From positions 1,984,001 to 2,048,000 of the forward strand of contig JBLWXV010000001.1 of assembly GCA_048267245.1 (NCBI GenBank): a stretch of DNA of 64,000 nucleotides, given 5' to 3'. Source of the DNA: JBLWXV01 sp048267245. Its GTDB lineage: Bacteria; Bdellovibrionota; Bacteriovoracia; Bacteriovoracales; Bacteriovoracaceae. A model generated the notes under the pieces. The model was given only the letters and a program-made list of their open reading frames with translations, did not search any database and had not been told where the DNA came from. Each line of letters opens with the position of its first letter. Positions within the stretch are counted from its first letter, which is position 1. Below, piece after piece: positions 15,972 to 24,499 of this stretch. A program made the translations under genes and the position numbers.

Positions 15972-17570
15972 ATGAAAATCTCAGACATTCGCTTCCAATA
16001 TGGACTAAAAAATAATACCCCCGGTGACCCCAGTGGCCTGCTCACGCCTAGGGCCACACCGGGAATGATTTGGGCCAGCGCTAAGCCTCGTGTTTCAAGT
16101 GCACCTGAACTCCTCTTGTCGAGTCAAAGCTGTGAAGAGCTCCTTGGTCTCTCTGCCCTTTCTAGTGATGCTGAACTTGCCGCGCGGGTGCTCACGGGTA
16201 GTGAGTTATTACCTGGCTCATCACCTTATAGCACCCGCTATGGTGGCCATCAATTTGGCCATTGGGCCGATCAGCTAGGTGATGGTAGGGCGATTAGCCT
16301 AGGACACTTAGAAGCGAATAATTCTCTTTATGAAATTCAGCTCAAAGGGGCCGGTGGCAGTGCCTACTCAAGGCGCGCCGACGGCCTGGCCGTGCTTAGA
16401 TCTAGTCTGAGAGAATTTCTTTGTAGCGAGGCCATGCACTTTCTTGGCGTACCTACAACAAGGGCGCTGTCTCTTTGTTTAACTGGTGATCAAGTCATGC
16501 GCGACATGTTCTATGACGGCAATCCTGAATGGGAGCCAGGTGCGGTGGTCGCCCGTGTGGCACCCAGTTTTCTGCGGTTTGGTCACTTTCAAATCCTCTC
16601 TGCTCACAGTGAGAAAAAGCCCTTTGATTCTCTCATTCGCTATACGCTAAGCACATACTTTGGCCATTTAAGGCAAGATGATCTAACGGAGTGGGCGCTA
16701 AATTTCTACCGTGAAGTCTGCCAAGAGACGGCAGTACTTATGACTCATTGGATGCGGGTTGGCTTTGTTCACGGGGTAATGAATACAGATAATATGTCCA
16801 TACACTCGCTTACGATCGACTACGGTCCTTATGGATGGATGGACAATTACGACCCAAACTGGACTCCTAATACCACGGACTTTGAATCGCGTCGCTATCG
16901 CTATGGAGCGCAGCCAGCAGTGGCGGCCTGGAATCTTGCTCGCCTTGGGGAGTCTCTTATGGCCCATTTTGGGGCCTCTGATAAGTGGAGTGAAGCCTAT
17001 GGCCGCTACTCAGAAGTTTTTAATAAGGAAATAGCCGCAACTTTTGGCCGCAAGCTCGGACTCTTTAGTGCTTCATCTGAAGAGGTGATGAAACTAGTAG
17101 GTGAGTTGGAGGCGGTTTTCTCCTCGGCCCAAATTGATTACACCATTTTCTACCGTGAACTCTCTCGTCAGAAATTTCAGACTTCACTACTTGAAGGCAA
17201 TTTGGATCCTCAAAAAATCGTAAGTCACCTTGAAGAAGCGCTCTACTTTGCACCGCTTGCTGCTAGTTCTGAGAATTTACTTCTGAGCTGGTTGCTGCGT
17301 TATCAGAACTTGGTGCTCAGGGAGAATAAAACTAGCAATGAGCGCTCTGAGATTATGCTAAAGACTAATCCATTCTTTATTCTTAGAAATTATCTTGTTC
17401 AAAGTGCGCTTGATGAATATGCGAAAGGAAGTAGAGTGGGTATGCAAGAGCTACTCCTCGCGCTCAAAACGCCCTATGAAGAAAATGACTTTACGGCTAA
17501 ATTCTATCAAAGGCGACCAGAGTGGGCGCGCAATCGTCCAGGATGCAGTACGCTCTCTTGTAGTTCTTAA
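15972..17570 (+). CDS. selO: SelO/YdiU protein adenylyltransferase (AMPylase)
   Basis: Pseudokinase-fold enzyme that transfers AMP to Ser, Thr or Tyr of target proteins and is linked to redox homeostasis. Characteristic blocks are present: RYGGHQFGHWADQLGDGRAI, EIQLKGAGGSAYSRRADG, VHGVMNTDNMSIH (catalytic-loop region) and IDYGPYGWMD. The C terminus, ARNRPGCSTLSCSS, ends in the bacterial Cys form of the redox motif; eukaryotic relatives have selenocysteine there. Length of 532 aa is slightly longer than the E. coli protein. The glutathione-transferase gene follows and fits an oxidative-stress context. Confidence 0.95.
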   Translation: MKISDIRFQYGLKNNTPGDPSGLLTPRATPGMIWASAKPRVSSAPELLLSSQSCEELLGLSALSSDAELAARVLTGSELLPGSSPYSTRYGGHQFGHWADQLGDGRAISLGHLEANNSLYEIQLKGAGGSAYSRRADGLAVLRSSLREFLCSEAMHFLGVPTTRALSLCLTGDQVMRDMFYDGNPEWEPGAVVARVAPSFLRFGHFQILSAHSEKKPFDSLIRYTLSTYFGHLRQDDLTEWALNFYREVCQETAVLMTHWMRVGFVHGVMNTDNMSIHSLTIDYGPYGWMDNYDPNWTPNTTDFESRRYRYGAQPAVAAWNLARLGESLMAHFGASDKWSEAYGRYSEVFNKEIAATFGRKLGLFSASSEEVMKLVGELEAVFSSAQIDYTIFYRELSRQKFQTSLLEGNLDPQKIVSHLEEALYFAPLAASSENLLLSWLLRYQNLVLRENKTSNERSEIMLKTNPFFILRNYLVQSALDEYAKGSRVGMQELLLALKTPYEENDFTAKFYQRRPEWARNRPGCSTLSCSS

Positions 17571-17620
17571 TTTTCGGCCAGACATTGAGGACATGACTAG
17601 GCCCATTGTGTTGGTCTTTG

Positions 17621-17626
17621 TATAAT
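17621..17626 (+). promoter_or_regulatory. Possible -10 box for the glutathione transferase gene
   Basis: A perfect TATAAT lies 30 bases before the ATG of the glutathione-transferase gene. No good -35 hexamer is seen 16-18 bases upstream, so it may be weak or activator-dependent. Confidence 0.4.
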
Positions 17627-17656
17627 TGAGATTCATTCACTCAAAAGGATTTATCT

Positions 17657-18313
17657 ATGTCTGCACCAATACAGCTCTACTCCCTGGCCACTCCCAACGG
17701 TCAGAAAGTTTCTATTGCCCTAGAGGAAATGGGAATTTCCTATGAACCGCATACAATTAATATTTTAGAAGGAGATCAATTTACTCCTGAGTTTATTAAG
17801 ATTAACCCCAATTCTAAAATCCCTGCGATCGTCGATCCCCAGGGCCCGGATGGAGAGTCTCTCGCAATTATGGAGTCGGGAGCAATCCTAGTGTATCTCG
17901 CAAGAAAATCTGGAAAGTTTCTCCCCCAAGACCCAAGGCTTGAATCTGAGACTTTGCAGTGGCTCTTTTTTCAAGTGGGTGGAGTGGGCCCCATGTTCGG
18001 CCAATTTGGTCACTTCTTTAAATACGCCAAAGACAAGTGCGATCACCCCTACCCAGAGAAGCGCTACAGCGATGAGGCCAAGAGACTACTGGGGGTGCTT
18101 GAAAAGCGTTTAGAAGGTCGCACCTTTTTAGTAGGGGAAGAGTATACAATTGCCGATATGGCCATCGTCCCTTGGGTTGATTGCTTAAAAACAAATTATG
18201 GAGCGAGTGAGCATCTTGAACTTTCTGCCTTTAAGAATGTAAATGGCTGGTGTGAGAGAGTGCTCTCACGAGAGGCCACCCAAAGAGGAATGAAGGTTTG
18301 TTCTTTTAACTAA
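17657..18313 (+). CDS. Glutathione S-transferase family protein (YfcG/YghU-like)
   Basis: 218 residues. The N-terminal thioredoxin-like domain begins LYSLATPNGQKVSIALEEMG; TPNGxKV is typical of the disulfide-reducing nu-class enzymes YfcG and YghU. The conserved cis-Pro site (NSKIPAIVD) and glutathione-binding ESGAI follow. The C-terminal helical domain has GRTFLVGEEYTIADMAIVPWV with the usual N-cap Asp. AAAGGA precedes the ATG by about eight bases. Probable cytoplasmic glutathione-dependent oxidoreductase or disulfide reductase. Confidence 0.9.
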   Translation: MSAPIQLYSLATPNGQKVSIALEEMGISYEPHTINILEGDQFTPEFIKINPNSKIPAIVDPQGPDGESLAIMESGAILVYLARKSGKFLPQDPRLESETLQWLFFQVGGVGPMFGQFGHFFKYAKDKCDHPYPEKRYSDEAKRLLGVLEKRLEGRTFLVGEEYTIADMAIVPWVDCLKTNYGASEHLELSAFKNVNGWCERVLSREATQRGMKVCSFN

Positions 18314-18333
18314 TTTAATTGGTTTTTACCTAG

Positions 18334-18362
18334 TGCATAACCGCTCTGGTATGGGTTATGCA
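18334..18362. repeat. Perfect 9-bp inverted repeat upstream of the OmpA-domain gene
   Basis: TGCATAACC (18334-18342) and GGTTATGCA (18354-18362) are exact complements around an 11-base spacer. There is no T-run after the second arm, so it is not a standard terminator. One helical turn plus arms suits a dimeric DNA-binding protein, or it could be an mRNA hairpin ending the glutathione-transferase transcript. It ends 38 bases before the OmpA-domain start. Confidence 0.4.
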
Positions 18363-18400
18363 TTAAGGTCTTCTAAGTTGAATCTGCAAAGGAGGCTTAG

Positions 18401-18952
18401 ATGAAACTATTAAATTTATGCGTAATTGCTGCACTTGTTTCTCCTGGTGTTTATGCCAATGTCGATGCACTAGGGCTACGCACTGACTTTACAAGTACGC
18501 CTGTGAATCAGGGAGTTCCATATTTTAATGGGCGCGCCCATCCAGAGCTACAAAATGAAGGCCAGATGGATCGAGACTTAGTTGAGTTTAATAATTCAGC
18601 ACTTGATCGTGGCTACACCGTCGAAGTTATTGAGGAGAGTTTCTTCTTTCCAAATAATTCGGCCAACCTGACACCTGAACACCGTGAACGCCTAGATGAA
18701 TTAGCAGTCTCACTCGCCGATGATCCAGGCGTAAAGTCAATTCGTGTGATGGGTTTTTCAAGCTCAGGCGGGAATCATTCATATAATCAAACGATGTCTC
18801 AAAAGAGAGCGGATGCGATTGCTGAGTACCTTGAATCAAAAGGGGTTGTGGTTAACGTAGAATCTAAGGGACTAGGTGAGCTCTCCACTCTACGCGCAAG
18901 TGATGCTAGAAGGGCCGATCTTACGATCGAAAGTGAAATGTATTCAGAATAA
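18401..18952 (+). CDS. OmpA-family peptidoglycan-associated periplasmic protein
   Basis: 183 residues with a signal peptide ending near VYA. After ~50 residues of linker, an OmpA C-terminal domain occupies residues ~70-183: VEESFFFPNNSANLTPEHRERL-type start, SIRVMGFSSSGGN, then NQTMSQKRADAIAEYLESKGV. The motif that normally binds diaminopimelate (NxxLSxxRAxxV) is recognisable as NQTMSQKRADAI. There is no beta-barrel, so the protein is a soluble or loosely anchored wall-binding protein. AAGGAGG sits about six bases before the ATG. A terminator begins 19 bases after the stop, inside the convergent gene. Confidence 0.85.
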   Translation: MKLLNLCVIAALVSPGVYANVDALGLRTDFTSTPVNQGVPYFNGRAHPELQNEGQMDRDLVEFNNSALDRGYTVEVIEESFFFPNNSANLTPEHRERLDELAVSLADDPGVKSIRVMGFSSSGGNHSYNQTMSQKRADAIAEYLESKGVVVNVESKGLGELSTLRASDARRADLTIESEMYSE

Positions 18953-20020
18953 TTAATTTTCTAAGACGAGGCAGGTACTGAGAAAGTACCTGCTTCTTTT
19001 AGCAATCTTTAATCCCACTGACTTAATGGCGCCTTCCATATCCCACTCCAGGTAATTGCGATAGAACGGCTCGTGATAGCGTTTGGGAAAATCTAAAAGT
19101 AATTCCTTCCACTCTGGCCTATCTTGAATTTGAATAGAATCAATAATGATGGCGACTCCGCCAGGAGTTAGGAGCCTCTTCATCTCCTCTAGAACTTTTA
19201 TTCGCTCAGTTCGCGGCATTTCGTGAAAGAGAAAAATATGAAAGATTAGATCATAACTCATTGAGGGGAGTTCTGTTTTTGAAGCGTCTATAAGAAGATA
19301 CTTGTTAAATGGGTTGTCTAATTTGTCTCTGGCGTGTTCTACGTAATAAGGACTGAGGTCACTCACCGTTACTGAAGCCTTCGGGTAGGCGATATTAATT
19401 AGTCTTGAACCCGCGCCAGTGCCCGCGGCCAACTCTAGGATCTGTGGAAAATCTTCAAGCCTATCTTTGTAATTGATGAGCTCAACTAAGAGCGCTCTTC
19501 TCATGATGTCAGCAGTGCCCCCAAAGATAATTTCAACTTGTTCATCGTAGAGTCGGGCCGACTTTTCTGAGAGATAGCCATCACTTTGAAAATGAAATGT
19601 TCGGGAGAAGTACTCCGGGTAGGGATGTCCTTTGAGTTTTGATTTTCCCTCTTTTCTTCTTTTTAAGACTTGTGGATAATCGCGCAAGATTTCATAGAAA
19701 GTGAGAGCTCGCTGTTTAATTTCACTTAGATCACTAGAGGGAAGAACCTCTTTTGAGTACAGGCCGCTTGAAATATTGCGAGCATCCCATTGCCAGAGAT
19801 TAAACACTTCATTTCTTAGTTCTGCTCCAAATTTTCGCTCTAATTTTGGATCGCGAAGTGGTCCTTTTGCTAGGGTTGAGAGCAGACTTAAGATTTTGAA
19901 TTCGGCCACATAACCTAGGCCATGGCCAAGAATGGTTGCGCTCGTCTTTAAATGATTGATTTGATCAGTGATTAGATTACCCATGACTCTATTATGTAAG
20001 AGTTGCGCCGATGCGCCCAT
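18953..20020 (-). CDS. Class I SAM-dependent methyltransferase, substrate unknown
   Basis: 355 residues. The C-terminal half is a Rossmann methyltransferase: motif I ILELAAGTGAGSRLINIA, then VTVSDLSPYYVEHAR (acidic ribose-binding Asp), YDLIFHIFLFHEMP and the post-motif GGVAIIIDSIQ. The N-terminal ~180 residues are helical and could recognise the substrate. Methyltransferases of this shape act on quinones, lipids or small acids, but nothing here fixes the substrate. It is the last gene of the long minus-strand run, 27 bases after the YkgJ-like gene. Met13 is an alternative start. Confidence 0.8.
   Translation of the reverse strand: MGASAQLLHNRVMGNLITDQINHLKTSATILGHGLGYVAEFKILSLLSTLAKGPLRDPKLERKFGAELRNEVFNLWQWDARNISSGLYSKEVLPSSDLSEIKQRALTFYEILRDYPQVLKRRKEGKSKLKGHPYPEYFSRTFHFQSDGYLSEKSARLYDEQVEIIFGGTADIMRRALLVELINYKDRLEDFPQILELAAGTGAGSRLINIAYPKASVTVSDLSPYYVEHARDKLDNPFNKYLLIDASKTELPSMSYDLIFHIFLFHEMPRTERIKVLEEMKRLLTPGGVAIIIDSIQIQDRPEWKELLLDFPKRYHEPFYRNYLEWDMEGAIKSVGLKIAKRSRYFLSTCLVLEN
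18971..19000 (+). terminator. Intrinsic terminator of the OmpA-domain gene, inside the convergent gene
   Basis: GCAGGTACT (18971-18979), loop GAGAA, AGTACCTGC (18985-18993), then TTCTTTT. A perfect 9-bp stem with T-rich tail, so a good Rho-independent terminator on the plus strand. The same bases code the last residues of the minus-strand methyltransferase. Confidence 0.75.
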
Positions 20021-20047
20021 AAGAGTGCAAAAGAGTAGAGTAAATGT

Positions 20048-20548
20048 CTAGGGATTCAGGGCGCGAGCAAGCTCTGAGAGGGGGACTCTGGTTGGAAAAT
20101 CAGGTGCTTTATCATATTCCTTTTGAAGCATGGCGAGCATAAGTCCAAGTCTCTCTTCGTCAAGCCACTGATCCTTAGGAGGAAGGGCCTCAGTGAAATT
20201 TAGATCACAGTGGTGAGGTTGACCTTCGCGAAGGTGAACGAGTCCATGGCTGCGACAAATGAGCGGTCTTGCTTGGTAGACGAGGCATTTTCCTTCATCT
20301 AAGAAGGCGCAGTGGCCTTTGGCCGCGGATTCTGAGTTTTCTATTTTTTGGCAGAGTTCTTCATATTCTTGATCAGTGAGACCCTCAATGTGATTGGCAA
20401 TCACCTGAGCTTCAATTCCAAAGACACTGCGATCAACTTCGCAACACTTAGAACAGCCCTGCGAGCAATTTAGCCCGAGGGAGTTTTTTTCAAAGAATTG
20501 ATCCACATTTGTAGCGAGCGTGCGCCAGGTGGAGAGAAGATTTTCCAT
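20048..20548 (-). CDS. YkgJ-type cysteine-cluster protein
   Basis: 166 residues with the CxxxCxxCC cluster near the N terminus (CSQGCSKCCEVD), a second pair around CAFLDEGKC and further Cys/His in RPLICRSHG and HHCDLNF. This is the YkgJ/UPF0153 metal-binding pattern, thought to bind zinc or an iron-sulfur centre; the reaction is unknown. It lies between the ankyrin lipoprotein and the methyltransferase on the same strand and may share their transcript. Confidence 0.85.
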   Translation of the reverse strand: MENLLSTWRTLATNVDQFFEKNSLGLNCSQGCSKCCEVDRSVFGIEAQVIANHIEGLTDQEYEELCQKIENSESAAKGHCAFLDEGKCLVYQARPLICRSHGLVHLREGQPHHCDLNFTEALPPKDQWLDEERLGLMLAMLQKEYDKAPDFPTRVPLSELARALNP

Positions 20549-20597
20549 CGCCCTATTTTATCAGCTCTAAGCTCATGGGAGGAGCACTATAAAAAAA

Positions 20598-21299
20598 TTA
20601 CTCGTGCGCCCCCATGCGCTCGAGCATTTTCTCAACTCTGGAGAGCTTTGAGCGACGGGCCCAGGCCAGAGGGGTTTTGTTAGTGCGCAAATCCCTTAGG
20701 TTGACGTCGACTCTTCTCGTTTGGAGGATCAGTCTAATGGCCATTTCATCCTTTTGGTAAATCGCAATAATAAGCGGAGTGAGTCCCTTCTTATCGTGAA
20801 TATCTAGATTAGCTCCGGCCTCTATTGCCTCTTTGACTTGATTTTGGTCTTTGGCGTAGAGAGCTGTGAAGAGACTTGTGTCTATTTCCTCCTGGGACAT
20901 GGCCCCACTTCCAAGTAGCTTTAAAACTTCCCTGTCGCCAATAATCTGCGCATGTTCGAGAGCGCTCTTACCCTCATTATCTTTGGCCTCCACGTCGATG
21001 GACTCCTGGGCCAAGAGCCATTTGATAATCTCAATTCGAGACCACTCGACAGCTTCTATCAAAAAGGTACGTCCATTTCTTTGGACGGAGTTGAGGTTGA
21101 GATCGTGGGTTTGACAGAGATTGACGAATTCACCCACTTCATTGCTTTGAATGGCGAGGATGGCCGCTTCGCTAGCAGAGAGAACTGGTAGGTTTTCTCC
21201 CGTAGTCTCGATCTTTGGCGGCGGTGTCTTTGTCTCATGCTTGCCACAGGATGCGAGGGCAAAGAGAGCAAGAGTAAGGGCCAGTGTTAAGGTCTTCAT
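20598..21299 (-). CDS. Ankyrin-repeat lipoprotein in the TonB locus
   Basis: 233 residues. Signal peptide with lipobox ALASC, Cys at residue 19, so it should be anchored in an envelope membrane facing the periplasm. Four or five ankyrin repeats follow, for example GRTFLIEAVEWSRIEIIKWLL, NEGKSALEHAQIIGDREVLKLL and KKGLTPLIIAIYQKDEMAIRLIL. The start codon shares a base with the TonB-dependent receptor stop (TAATG), so translation is coupled. Ankyrin proteins mediate protein contacts; a scaffold or inhibitor for the receptor is possible but unproven. Confidence 0.85.
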   Translation of the reverse strand: MKTLTLALTLALFALASCGKHETKTPPPKIETTGENLPVLSASEAAILAIQSNEVGEFVNLCQTHDLNLNSVQRNGRTFLIEAVEWSRIEIIKWLLAQESIDVEAKDNEGKSALEHAQIIGDREVLKLLGSGAMSQEEIDTSLFTALYAKDQNQVKEAIEAGANLDIHDKKGLTPLIIAIYQKDEMAIRLILQTRRVDVNLRDLRTNKTPLAWARRSKLSRVEKMLERMGAHE

Positions 21300-24200
21300 T
21301 AAAAACTCCCCGAGAGGCCAAGGCTAAATGATCTACCTTTGCGATAGAGCTGAACGATTTTATCGCCTTGTACTTGCTGAGCTTCAGGGTCAATAATATT
21401 GCTGACTTTGAAGCTCACAGCATAATTTGTTGCAATGTCTTGAGAGGCCACAAAATCTAGTTGGGAGAAGGGTTGCTCATATACATCTGGCATTCCCAAA
21501 ACCCCTACCTCGGTAATTCGCTCACCAAAAATATTGTAGAGTAGTGACAGATCGGTTCCGCTATCTTGATTTTCATAGAGCAGTTGGGCATTGATCACGT
21601 AGGGGGACTGACCTTGAAGGGCGCGGGTGGTGGTTGTGAGAAGTCCCGCATCCTCGGGGGCAATGGTCACTTCAGAGTCTATGTAGGAGTAATTGCCGGC
21701 GAGTGAGAAGTTGGAGAGACTTCTAGTGATAAAATCTAATTTCTTTCTAAACTCAAACTCGGCACCAAGGTTAGTCGCCTCCTTTGCATTTTTGAAGGTA
21801 ATTCCTCCCTCAGTGGAATTTCTGGCCACTGCCTCAATAGGAGTTTTAAATCTCTTGTGAAAAACGCCAAGAGAGATATTCTCACTACTTTTAAAGTACC
21901 ATTCCCATCTAAGGTCGATATTTGAGATGACACTTCCAACGAGTTCATTATTTCCTACCACAATGCGATCATTTTCTACGTCGTGATATGGGGCCGTTGA
22001 TAATTCTTTAAAATCCGGGCGCGAAAGAGTTTCGGAGTAGGCCGCTCGTATTTGCATCTTCGGACTTAAGATAATAGTCGCCGCATGGGCAGGAAGATAG
22101 TCAATTGTCTCAAGTGAGGCCACATCTGGGGCGTTGTTTGGGTCAAAGAGTTTATAGGTTCTCACATCTTGAAGGGATCTCTCATAGCGCATTCCCGAGA
22201 TGATCTTAAGCCAAGAGAGCATGGGAAGTTCCATCATCGCGTATCCAGCAGTAATGGTCTGGGTTGCACTATAGTTGTCAGTTGGCTGGGTGTCCTCTTT
22301 TAATAGAAATCCCTGCTTACCTAAATTCTGATCAGCAAAGATATCTTCTGGACCTTGTCTTAATGTTGATTGGTCAATGCTGCCAGCAATTTGTTCTTCA
22401 AATTTAAAGCGACGAATTTGTGAGTTTCGCTCTTTATCGACGTTATTAAATCCGACTTTAATGGCCCCTTCACGCCCAAACCATTTATAGGGAACCTTGA
22501 GATCAAGACCAATATCGGTATTATTGTCCTCTAGATCGGAGTAGATCCTGCGATTGCCATCTCCCCTGGTTTCAAATTGATAGCCACTGCCGTCGTCATA
22601 ATAGCGATACTGGCGCTGATCGGGTTCATGGAGAGTTGCCTGAGAGCGTGTATAGCGCCAATTCATTTGCGTATTTGCAAGCATATCGAGGTGGTGCTCA
22701 CCTTTTAAGGTATAGGAATTGAGCTCTCGCTCGCTCCATTTGAGTTTAGTATCCTCAAAGACAAGGTTTGTCTGATCACTGTCGGTGCCTGTGGAAATTT
22801 CGGTTTCATCAGTGGTTTTTCTAATCAAGAGTCCGCTCACACTGACGGTGTGTTTCTTTTGGTACTGAACACCAAAATCTAGAGTGCCACCCATATCAAT
22901 TTCGCGCTCGCTTGAGAGTTTTTCTTGGTCTTTGTTGAGAATAAGCTCCCCAGTTGTCGAGTTACCTAGATTGTAGCTGCGCTTAATTTTATCCGTACTT
23001 TGCCAAGAGTCACTATAGCGTCCAGAGGCCATCGCTCCTAAACTAAATGATCCCACCTGTATCTTATCTCCAGTCGAGACTGAGAGTCCGGGAAGCGCAT
23101 TTCTTTGGCGGCGCTCAACTTTATAATTTTTCTTAATTTCTTTTGAAAACTCCGTGAGTTCTTCGGTGCTAAAGCAATTTGAGGTGAGGATGAGATTACA
23201 TTCGGCAAGGCGTCGATTGCCGCTAATTGCACTTGCTAGACCAGTAGGAAGGTCTCGGGTGCCATCGTCCATTCCGCGCCAGTCCTTAGTTCCACCTGCG
23301 CTTGTGAGTTTCTCTTTGAATGTATCTCCCGGAGAGTAGTTGTAGCTAGTTTTAATTTTAAAAAAGAACTTCTCCGGAATAGACTTTGTCTCTAGCAGAA
23401 TGGCCCCTCCTCCAAATTCTCCAGGCTTATCAGCTGTGTAAGATTTTTGAATCACAAGATTTTTAATGATCCCACTTGGAAACATATCAAGGGGAACCAC
23501 CCGCCTTGCCGGATCAGGAGAGGGAAGGGTTGAGCCATCAAGAAGTGTTTGAGAATAGCGCTCACCCAGACCGCGCACATAAATATACTTTCCATCTACC
23601 AGGGTAAGTCCTGTGACACGCTTAAGAGAGGAGGCCGCATCAGAATCACCCGCCTTTGCAATTTGCTCTGCCCCTAGGACATCGGCCACTGAACTTGTCT
23701 TCTTTCTAATTTCGATGAGCGCTCCGAGACTTCCCTCAACATGAGGTGCGAGCACTACAAATTCCTCAAGCACAAGCCCGGTTGGGTTCATACTTATTTC
23801 GGTCAATTGACTTTCGCTCTTATTAACCTCAACTCCTCTGAGGGTTTGAGTGGCAAATTTTCTATGAATGACTGAGAGATCGTGCTTTCCAATTGGGAGC
23901 CTAAGGTTGAATTTTCCCTCAGAATCGGTGCGTGCCTCATAACTTGCCCCCCTGACAAAGATTCTAGCGCCAGAGATTGGCTTCTTTGTAGTCGTGTCTA
24001 CCACAATGCCTTTGAACTCACTCATCTCACCACTTTGAGAGAGCTTATTTGCTGATTTCTTTAGTTCAGGATTTTGCAGCTCTAACTCGTAACTCTTTTC
24101 ATCCTTAAGGAGTGTCACTAACGCTTGGGTCGTCTGACCACTACTGATTTGAAATTCAAACTCCTTTCTCTCAAACTTGTCACTTGGGTTGATCACGGCC

Positions 24201-24499
24201 TTGTGCGTGCCCTCTGGAAGATGCAAGAAAAGCATCCCATCACTTGATGTTTGATAGATTTCTCCTCCATTAATTTGTACAGAGATTCCTTTTGCAAGGT
24301 CAGAACCTGAAAAGAGCGCCAGTTGAAGTGAGCCGTAATCAACGAGCCTTTCAGTCTTCTTCGTCTTGATTTCAAGAGATTGATTAATGACTTGAGTCGA
24401 CTGAGTTGCCGCCCATAGATCCTGAGTCATAAGATAGGCGAGGAGAAATCCTAAGAGGATGCCAATGATCTGCCATTTCCACTCTACTCGCATGCCCAT
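21299..24499 (-). CDS. TonB-dependent outer-membrane receptor with two N-terminal accessory domains
   Basis: About 1066 residues. After an N-terminal signal, a PEGA-like beta domain (VQINGGEIYQTSSDGMLFLHL) precedes a carboxypeptidase-regulatory-like domain (GIVVDTTTKKPISGARIFV). Then come the plug (SSVADVLGAEQIAKAGDSDA; YIYVRGLGERYSQTLLDG; GEFGGGAI) and a 22-strand-type barrel ending in an aromatic residue (SLGLSGSF), needed for outer-membrane insertion. It imports an unknown substrate using TonB energy. A frame extends to GTG 24514, but AGGAG lies five bases before ATG 24499. It overlaps the TPR gene by 16 bases. Confidence 0.93.
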   Translation of the reverse strand: MGMRVEWKWQIIGILLGFLLAYLMTQDLWAATQSTQVINQSLEIKTKKTERLVDYGSLQLALFSGSDLAKGISVQINGGEIYQTSSDGMLFLHLPEGTHKAVINPSDKFERKEFEFQISSGQTTQALVTLLKDEKSYELELQNPELKKSANKLSQSGEMSEFKGIVVDTTTKKPISGARIFVRGASYEARTDSEGKFNLRLPIGKHDLSVIHRKFATQTLRGVEVNKSESQLTEISMNPTGLVLEEFVVLAPHVEGSLGALIEIRKKTSSVADVLGAEQIAKAGDSDAASSLKRVTGLTLVDGKYIYVRGLGERYSQTLLDGSTLPSPDPARRVVPLDMFPSGIIKNLVIQKSYTADKPGEFGGGAILLETKSIPEKFFFKIKTSYNYSPGDTFKEKLTSAGGTKDWRGMDDGTRDLPTGLASAISGNRRLAECNLILTSNCFSTEELTEFSKEIKKNYKVERRQRNALPGLSVSTGDKIQVGSFSLGAMASGRYSDSWQSTDKIKRSYNLGNSTTGELILNKDQEKLSSEREIDMGGTLDFGVQYQKKHTVSVSGLLIRKTTDETEISTGTDSDQTNLVFEDTKLKWSERELNSYTLKGEHHLDMLANTQMNWRYTRSQATLHEPDQRQYRYYDDGSGYQFETRGDGNRRIYSDLEDNNTDIGLDLKVPYKWFGREGAIKVGFNNVDKERNSQIRRFKFEEQIAGSIDQSTLRQGPEDIFADQNLGKQGFLLKEDTQPTDNYSATQTITAGYAMMELPMLSWLKIISGMRYERSLQDVRTYKLFDPNNAPDVASLETIDYLPAHAATIILSPKMQIRAAYSETLSRPDFKELSTAPYHDVENDRIVVGNNELVGSVISNIDLRWEWYFKSSENISLGVFHKRFKTPIEAVARNSTEGGITFKNAKEATNLGAEFEFRKKLDFITRSLSNFSLAGNYSYIDSEVTIAPEDAGLLTTTTRALQGQSPYVINAQLLYENQDSGTDLSLLYNIFGERITEVGVLGMPDVYEQPFSQLDFVASQDIATNYAVSFKVSNIIDPEAQQVQGDKIVQLYRKGRSFSLGLSGSF

